From NCBI GenBank assembly GCA_038521825.1, contig JBCBKL010000014.1:1-64000 (forward strand): a DNA stretch of 64,000 bases, written 5' to 3'. Positions 59,233 through 64,000 of the stretch are shown piece by piece; positions within the stretch are counted from its first letter, which is position 1; each line of letters opens with the position of its first letter. A model generated the notes under the pieces. It worked only from the letters and a program-made list of their open reading frames with translations. It was not told the origin of the DNA and ran no database searches. Both the position numbers and the translations under genes were made by a program. Origin of the DNA: JBCBKL01 sp038521825 (GTDB taxonomy: Bacteria > Pseudomonadota > Alphaproteobacteria > Rhodobacterales > Rhodobacteraceae).

Positions 59233-62200
59233 CTAGAAAATGAATTCGTCGACCGTAGTGTTGCTCGCCAAATACAGCCAGCCATCATGCTTGTTCATGA
59301 TGTACAGCTCGCCATCAGGTCCCTGGCCGAAGCGGACGTCGGCGCGGGTCAGGCCCTTGGAAAGTTTGATATCGAAGTCCGGATTATCGTCAAAAATATC
59401 CTTCAGCGATTCCTTCGCAATCGGTGTCGTGGTTGGATCGTTGTCGTGATCATAGAGGATTGTGACCTCGGACGGAGTGACCCAGCTCAAATCCGATGGA
59501 TCATCCCGGGTGGGATCATTCGGATCAAGCGTCGTGGTCACGTCGAGCATGTCAGAGAAATCCGCATGATAGACGCGGCCCGTCGTCGCGAACTCGGCAA
59601 AGATGAACTGGTCATCGAATTCGGACGAACCGTTCTGGATCACATACCCACCTGTCAATGCGCGACCGACAAAGCCCGCCCCGTCAGGACCTTCATGGCC
59701 GATGAAGGCTGTGGGATAGGTATAGCCGTACTGCGCATCATCCGCAGGCAGCGCTTCGACACCGTTGACGATGCCGCCACCAGCGTCTTTGTGCACCAGC
59801 GGCCCTTCGCGCTCTGACCAACCGTAGTTGCCACCCGGGGTGACAATATTGACCTCGTCAAAGTTGTCGCGGCCGATTGTGGTCACGATCAGGTGGCTCT
59901 CGCCGCTGGAATCCTGCGCAAAGCTGAGATGGGCAGGATTGCGGAAACCAAGCGCATAGACTTCGTCGAGCATATTGGGATCGCCAACGAACGGGTTGCT
60001 TGCCGGTACGCTGAAGGGCTCGGATCCATCCTGCAGCGGATCGACCCGCAGGATTTTCCCAAGGGCGTCGTTGTTCTGACCGCCCCCTTGCTGCGCAGAT
60101 TGGAAGCTGCCGTCGCCGTGACCGATGTAGAGCAATCCGTAGTCCTCGTCGCCCGGTTCGGCATAGGGGTCAAACCCGATCTGGCGGATGGCGTGGTCGA
60201 AGATGAACATGCCGACTCGGAAGACTTCACGGTAGCTGTCCAGATCGATCGATTCCGTCGTGAAATCATAGGTCCATTCGACCAGAACACTGTCGGCATC
60301 AACCGGATCCGGTGGCGAACTCAGATAGTTAAAGCCAGTCGGATCGGTCGGGCGTTGCTCGACCACCGACGTATACATCTTGCCGTAGCCGTCTGAAGTC
60401 GGATCCTCGAAATCAGGGTGGAAGGCGACGCTGCGCAGGCCGCCGTGTTTCGCATTGTCGTTGCTCAGATCCCGTCCGGTGGCATCAAACACCGCCTGGC
60501 CGACATCCATGAACAATACGAACTCCTGACCGCCCTGACCGTCATCGACCAGCTCGAAGATACGGCTTTCGTTTGCAATGTCACCTTCGGTACCGACGAA
60601 GATCCGATCCCCCTGGGTGGCCAGGGTGTTCATGTTGGGTTGGTTGTTCGAACTGTTGAGCGGCAGTTTCGCCACTTTCTCAACCACCATGGCCAGACCA
60701 GACGCCGGAAGCTCCGGCGCAATGCGAGGGTCCAGAATGGTTTGCGGTTGTTCCACGGCCGCCGTGATCGAGATATCGACCGTTGCGGGTTCGCTGCTGA
60801 TCCACAGACCATCTGTCGCGGTGTAGGTAAAGCTGTCGGTCCCGCTGAAGCCCGCATTGGGGGTATAGAGCAGCGTCCCGTCCTCGATGCGAAGGGTGCC
60901 GTTCGTCGGTGCAGTAAAGGTCGCCACACTCAGCGGATCGTTCGTTGGGTCCGTGTCATTCAGCAGCACGGCCATTGGCACGTCGATGGCACCCTCGATT
61001 GTGATAAAGCTGTCGTCGATCGCATCAGGTTCGTTCAGTGCACCCTGACCGACCGAGAAGGACACCTCAGCCGGGAAGGATACGCCACCGCCGTCATCCT
61101 GCACGGTGTATTCCAAGGTATCGAGACCCTCGAAACCGTTGTTGGGTGTGTAGGTGATCGTACCATCCGTGTTGGCGACCGCATTGCCGGACGTGGCCTG
61201 CGTCACGATCACGATGGATGTCGGGTCAAGCGTGCCATCGAGGTCATAGTCGTTGGCCAGTACGTCTATCGTGACCGGAGCGTTCACCGCGGAATTGTTC
61301 GCTATGTCATCACGTGCGATCGGGGCCGCGTTTCCGCCGTCAAGCACCGGCGACGTTGACGGCAGCAGGCTTGCGCCTGTTGGTGGGGCGAGCGGTGTCT
61401 GGTTGCCGGTCTCGTCGATGATCTGGTTGGGATCGTCGAAGCGCCAGTAGCGGACCAGGTCGGGGCTTGCCGGGTCGATGGTGACGTCCTTGGCGGCGGT
61501 CAGCTCGGCCGCGTCGAGCTCGCGGTCCCAGATCCGGAACTCGTCAAAGGCGCCATCGGTGGTGCCGCGCTTGGTCTGGGTGATCTGGTCGACGACAAGG
61601 TCGGCGGTCCAGGCCTCGGTCGCGGTGCCGTCGAGAACCCCGTCGACATAGGCGCGCAGGATGTCGTTCTCGTCACGGGTGACGGCGACGTGATGCCACG
61701 AACCCGTCCCGAGCTGCGTCGCGCCAACAACAACGTCGCCACGGGGTTCGCCTGTCATGTACGACGCGAACCGCAGCTGCCCATTGTAAAAGTTGATATG
61801 CGCACCGCCATTCTCAGTGCGCAGCAGACCGTCTTTGTTTGTTATTTGTTCGCCGGGACGGAACCAGATCCACGTCTCAACCGTGAACGCGCCGGTGAGG
61901 GTCACGTTATCGATGTCGATGCCCGACTGGGCGGTCGTGTCCAGCATGCCGGCGGGCGAGGCGCCCACGCTGACGGTGACATCGGCTTCGGCCGAGGATG
62001 CACCGAGGTTGTCCGCCACCGTATAGGTGAAGGTCTCGCTGCCCTGGAAACCGGCATTGGGCGTATAGGTGATGCTGCCGTCGGCATTGACGTTGAAGGT
62101 GCCGTTGGTCGGCGCGCTGACCACCGTGACAGTGTTGGGATCGAGCGCACCATCGGAATCGCTGTCATTGGCCAGCACGTCGATCGTGACGGCCTGCCCC

Positions 62201-62859
62201 GGATCGGTCGAGGCGCTGTCGTCGAGGGCAAGGGGGGCAATGTTGCCGCCGCCGCCCACCGGCGACGTTGACGGCAGCAGGCTTGCGCCTGTTGGTGGGG
62301 CGAGCGGTGTCTGGTTGCCGGTCTCGTCGATGATCTGGTTGGGATCGTCGAAGCGCCAGTAGCGGACCAGGTCGGGGCTTGCCGGGTCGATGGTGACGTC
62401 CTTGGCGGCGGTCAGCTCGGCCGCGTCGAGCTCGCGGTCCCAGATCCGGAACTCGTCAAAGGCGCCATCGGTGGTGCCGCGCTTGGTCTGGGTGATCTGG
62501 TCGACGACAAGGTCGGCGGTCCAGGCCTCGGTCGCGGTGCCGTCGAGAACCCCGTCGACATAGGCGCGCAGGATGTCGTTCTCGTCACGGGTGACGGCGA
62601 CGTGATGCCACGAACCCGTCCCGAGCTGCGTCGCGCCAACAACAACGTCGCCACGGGGTTCGCCTGTCATGTACGACGCGAACCGCAGCTGCCCATTGTA
62701 AAAGTTGATATGCGCACCGCCATTCTCAGTGCGCAGCAGACCGTCTTTGTTTGTTATTTGTTCGCCGGGACGGAACCAGATCCACGTCTCAACCGTGAAA
62801 GAACCCGTCAGTGTCACGTTGGAAATATCAAGCCCGGACTGGCCAGTCGTATCAAGCAT
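59233..62859 (-). CDS. Large LamG / Ig-like / PQQ-type sugar dehydrogenase protein
   Basis: A 1208-residue protein. In order: LamG domain 1 (about 1-190), Ig/cadherin-like repeat (about 195-300, with VTIDVLANDSDSDGALDP), LamG 2 (about 305-495), two more Ig-like repeats (about 500-710) and a glucose/sorbosone dehydrogenase beta-propeller (about 720-1200). The propeller has HGGLRSVAFHPDFEDP, GLLYIGHGDGSF and ALGFRNPAHLSF, typical of PQQ enzymes. No signal peptide is found, and ATG 62859 matches the start of LamG 2, so secretion by a type I system is possible. A TTG at 62898 is in frame. First gene of a four-gene operon. Confidence 0.88.
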   Translation of the reverse strand: MLDTTGQSGLDISNVTLTGSFTVETWIWFRPGEQITNKDGLLRTENGGAHINFYNGQLRFASYMTGEPRGDVVVGATQLGTGSWHHVAVTRDENDILRAYVDGVLDGTATEAWTADLVVDQITQTKRGTTDGAFDEFRIWDRELDAAELTAAKDVTIDPASPDLVRYWRFDDPNQIIDETGNQTPLAPPTGASLLPSTSPVGGGGNIAPLALDDSASTDPGQAVTIDVLANDSDSDGALDPNTVTVVSAPTNGTFNVNADGSITYTPNAGFQGSETFTYTVADNLGASSAEADVTVSVGASPAGMLDTTAQSGIDIDNVTLTGAFTVETWIWFRPGEQITNKDGLLRTENGGAHINFYNGQLRFASYMTGEPRGDVVVGATQLGTGSWHHVAVTRDENDILRAYVDGVLDGTATEAWTADLVVDQITQTKRGTTDGAFDEFRIWDRELDAAELTAAKDVTIDPASPDLVRYWRFDDPNQIIDETGNQTPLAPPTGASLLPSTSPVLDGGNAAPIARDDIANNSAVNAPVTIDVLANDYDLDGTLDPTSIVIVTQATSGNAVANTDGTITYTPNNGFEGLDTLEYTVQDDGGGVSFPAEVSFSVGQGALNEPDAIDDSFITIEGAIDVPMAVLLNDTDPTNDPLSVATFTAPTNGTLRIEDGTLLYTPNAGFSGTDSFTYTATDGLWISSEPATVDISITAAVEQPQTILDPRIAPELPASGLAMVVEKVAKLPLNSSNNQPNMNTLATQGDRIFVGTEGDIANESRIFELVDDGQGGQEFVLFMDVGQAVFDATGRDLSNDNAKHGGLRSVAFHPDFEDPTSDGYGKMYTSVVEQRPTDPTGFNYLSSPPDPVDADSVLVEWTYDFTTESIDLDSYREVFRVGMFIFDHAIRQIGFDPYAEPGDEDYGLLYIGHGDGSFQSAQQGGGQNNDALGKILRVDPLQDGSEPFSVPASNPFVGDPNMLDEVYALGFRNPAHLSFAQDSSGESHLIVTTIGRDNFDEVNIVTPGGNYGWSEREGPLVHKDAGGGIVNGVEALPADDAQYGYTYPTAFIGHEGPDGAGFVGRALTGGYVIQNGSSEFDDQFIFAEFATTGRVYHADFSDMLDVTTTLDPNDPTRDDPSDLSWVTPSEVTILYDHDNDPTTTPIAKESLKDIFDDNPDFDIKLSKGLTRADVRFGQGPDGELYIMNKHDGWLYLASNTTVDEFIF
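61345..61887. repeat. 543-bp direct repeat, copy in LamG domain 2
   Basis: This segment is identical, by reading line against line, to 62257-62799, offset 912 bases (304 codons). It covers most of a LamG domain plus the linker. Exact identity at DNA level means a recent duplication or gene conversion. Confidence 0.92.
62257..62799. repeat. 543-bp direct repeat, copy in LamG domain 1
   Basis: Second copy of the repeat at 61345-61887. Outside it the two LamG modules diverge at once (ACGCGCCGGTGAGG after the first copy, AGAACCCGTCAGTG after the second), so the boundaries are sharp. Confidence 0.92.
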
Positions 62860-63050
62860 AGCAATAAATCTCTCAAAAAAAGTACTATATGTACCCAAGG
62901 TACCCCGCTCAAATTGTTAACAATCTTCGAGATGAAAGCAATCCCCGTCAATCGGGTCACGCTTCAAATCCTGCGTGATCAGCCCCTCGACACGCGATAT
63001 CCGCCACCCTAAGTAAAGGGTATCTTAAGGAATTTTGGATTGGAGATTTT

Positions 63051-63452
63051 ATGGGCACTGCGACACAAAGCGACAATTGGATACTCTATGACGGGGAGTG
63101 CCCCTTCTGCTCAAGCTATGTCGGAATGGTCCGCCTGAAAGACTCGATTGGCCCCATTCGCCTGCTCGATGCACGTCACGGTGGTCCGGAGCTTGAGGAA
63201 GTGCGCGCAGCCGGTCTCGACGTGGACGAGGGCATGGTGCTCAAATTGTCAGGCGAACTATTTCACGGCGATGCCTGTATCCATCGGCTTGCCCTGCTTA
63301 CAACGCCGTCCGGGCCCTTCAATCGCCTGAATGCGTGGGTTTTCAAATCCGAAGCCCGCTCCCGCCTGCTTTATCCTGTGTTGCGAGCGGGACGAAACAC
63401 CGTTCTGAAACTGCTTGGGCGGCGCGGGATTGAAGAGGTGCGCAAGGCCTAG
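63051..63452 (+). CDS. DCC-family (DUF393) thiol-disulfide oxidoreductase
   Basis: A 133-residue thioredoxin-like protein with the DCC motif in WILYDGECPFCSSYVGMVR (CxxC at about residues 20-23). A C-terminal part of basic and hydrophobic residues ends LKLLGRRGIEEVRKA. The family is found alone or fused to HTTM domains, so its divergent placement by the HTTM-like operon is meaningful. The function is probably disulfide or redox chemistry of an unknown partner. GGAG lies 8 bases before the ATG. It is divergent from the large LamG gene over a 191-base AT-richer gap. Confidence 0.9.
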   Translation: MGTATQSDNWILYDGECPFCSSYVGMVRLKDSIGPIRLLDARHGGPELEEVRAAGLDVDEGMVLKLSGELFHGDACIHRLALLTTPSGPFNRLNAWVFKSEARSRLLYPVLRAGRNTVLKLLGRRGIEEVRKA

Positions 63453-63682
63453 GTTTTCAAAGGCCTCCGGACAATCGTTCCCGGTGGCGTTACGCATCAA
63501 GTCCCACGCGCTGCCCAGCCATTTGCCGCCTCGTCAAGTGAAGGCTTTACATAAATAACTGAGCGCATAACATTGATATGTAATATCAAAATCCCAGAAA
63601 TAAATTCAAAGCGAGAAATGGCCGCCATTCTGCCTCGACCGCGAAAACGCGTCGAAAAGCTGCCAGATTGGTTTTCATCTAC

Positions 63683-63711
63683 TTGACGGTCCCGGTGTCA
63701 TGACATACCAC
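63683..63711 (+). promoter_or_regulatory. Possible promoter of the tRNA-Gly gene
   Basis: TTGACG at 63683-63688 is a good -35 and is followed by a weak -10 (ATACCA at 16 bases or TACCAC at 17). The tRNA begins 13 bases after the -10. The rest of 63453-63682 shows no gene. Confidence 0.45.
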
Positions 63712-63723
63712 CACGACTGCCGA

Positions 63724-63797
63724 GCGGGCGTTGTGTAGTGGTAAGACCTTAGCCTTCCAAGCTAATGACGCGGGTTCGATTCCCGCCGCCCGCTCCA
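63724..63797 (+). tRNA. tRNA-Gly (anticodon TCC)
   Basis: 74 bases with encoded CCA. Acceptor arms GCGGGCG and CGCCCGC pair fully. The anticodon stem TTAGC/GCTAA holds the loop CTTCCAA with anticodon TCC, and the T arm CGGGTTCGATTCCCG is standard. It reads GGA and possibly GGG codons. No integration remnants are visible beside it. Confidence 0.96.
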
Positions 63798-63871
63798 TCC
63801 AATTTTCCCATCACTATTGACCTCGGTCGCCACCGTGGCCAAGACACTGTGAACAGAGTCAGGGAGTTGGC

Positions 63872-64000
63872 ATGGCCAATCAAACAGCCGCCCCACAGCC
63901 GGGGGCTGGTAAAGAGGAACGGGCAAAATCCAAACGGATCGGGGCGCTGCGGGCGCTCTTGCCCTTCATGCGCCCATACGGCCTGCTCATCACAGGGGCG
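63872..64000 (+). CDS. Probable ABC exporter, N-terminus only (partial)
   Basis: The first 43 codons of a gene running off the right edge. The product starts MANQTAAPQPGAGKEERAKS and reaches LRALLPFMRPYGLLITGA, a charged leader followed by the first membrane helix in the style of MsbA-type ABC exporters. AGGGAG lies 5 bases before the ATG. The family assignment is tentative because only the start is visible. Confidence 0.6.
   Translation, partial: MANQTAAPQPGAGKEERAKSKRIGALRALLPFMRPYGLLITGA

Noticed and set aside
57265..59817. An open frame of 850 codons on the plus strand
   Set aside because: It is antisense to the HTTM-like and GMC genes, which have clear families and ribosome sites. Its translation is rich in Arg, Gln and His with no domain, as expected from a GC-rich antisense frame.
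60418..61359. Plus-strand open frame of 313 codons within the LamG/Ig gene
   Set aside because: Antisense shadow of a repeat-rich coding region; the encoded protein has no domain, and similar frames recur under both LamG copies.
61345..62799. Possible mobile element or CRISPR-like repeat
   Set aside because: The two long identical units are in-frame protein-domain repeats inside one gene, without terminal inverted repeats, short spaced repeats or transposase.
63453..63723. Possible integration site next to the tRNA-Gly gene
   Set aside because: No integrase, no duplicated tRNA 3' end and no composition shift are visible on either side of the tRNA within the window.

Overview
The window comes from an alphaproteobacterium, most likely a member of the Rhodobacteraceae (Roseobacter group). 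The grounds are the high GC content, the aerobic cobalamin gene set in cob (not cbi) form, a Sinorhizobium-type agl operon, tripartite tricarboxylate transport, TamA/TamB and tightly overlapping ATGA operons. It looks chromosomal: there are no insertion sequences, integrases, phage genes or CRISPR arrays, one tRNA gene, and two operon-length riboswitch leaders. The species cannot be named from the sequence alone.

Layout. 1-1125 (minus): start of a urease operon (ureD, ureA, first codons of ureB). 1285-8879: alpha-glucoside uptake and hydrolysis, with a LacI-type regulator divergent from aglE-F-G-A-K; two near-identical palindromes lie in the divergent region. 8953-14153: tamA-tamB, outer-membrane assembly. 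14226-15212: a GAPDH-family dehydrogenase. 15209-28195: a tricarboxylate region with tcuA-tcuB, a GntR regulator plus AbrB-type membrane protein, a D-2-hydroxyacid dehydrogenase, a PrpF-type isomerase, an isopropylmalate/isocitrate dehydrogenase homologue, a fused TctA-TctB permease, TctC, and the TctD/TctE two-component pair. 28143-36394 (minus): a nine-gene operon with a NitT/TauT-type ABC importer (NMT1-type binding protein), a cytosine-deaminase-like amidohydrolase, an FAD-linked oxidase, two flavodoxin-fold oxidoreductases, a 2-oxoglutarate/Fe(II)-type oxygenase and a creatininase-family hydrolase. I know of no named pathway with this combination.

36606-55817: aerobic cobalamin biosynthesis (cobF, a CbiM-like protein, cobA, cobB, cobM, cobE, cobL, cobK, cobJ, cobI, cobH, cobG, cobN, cobW, a DUF1636 protein, cobO, cobQ) with two cobalamin riboswitches on the minus strand. 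cobK is inverted inside the minus-strand run and shares a CATG start with cobL. A broken HAD hydrolase gene lies beside cobO, and an AT-richer patch with one unknown secreted protein lies between cobO and cobQ. cobQ appears to start at an ATT codon. The genes supply precorrin-2 to cobyric acid steps; cobS, cobT, cobC, cobD, cobU/cobP and cobV are not here and would have to be elsewhere.

55860-63452: an unusual cluster. A GMC flavoprotein with a CC-x4-C-x2-C motif and its Tat-exported small subunit sit next to an HTTM-like multi-span membrane protein and a 1208-residue protein made of LamG, Ig-like, LamG, Ig-like, Ig-like and a PQQ-type sugar dehydrogenase domain. A DCC (DUF393) thiol oxidoreductase gene lies divergently beside them. 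Within the large gene a 543-bp stretch is repeated exactly. This cluster and the nine-gene 28-36 kb operon are the best candidates for undescribed biology. The window ends with tRNA-Gly(TCC) and the first 43 codons of what is probably an ABC exporter.
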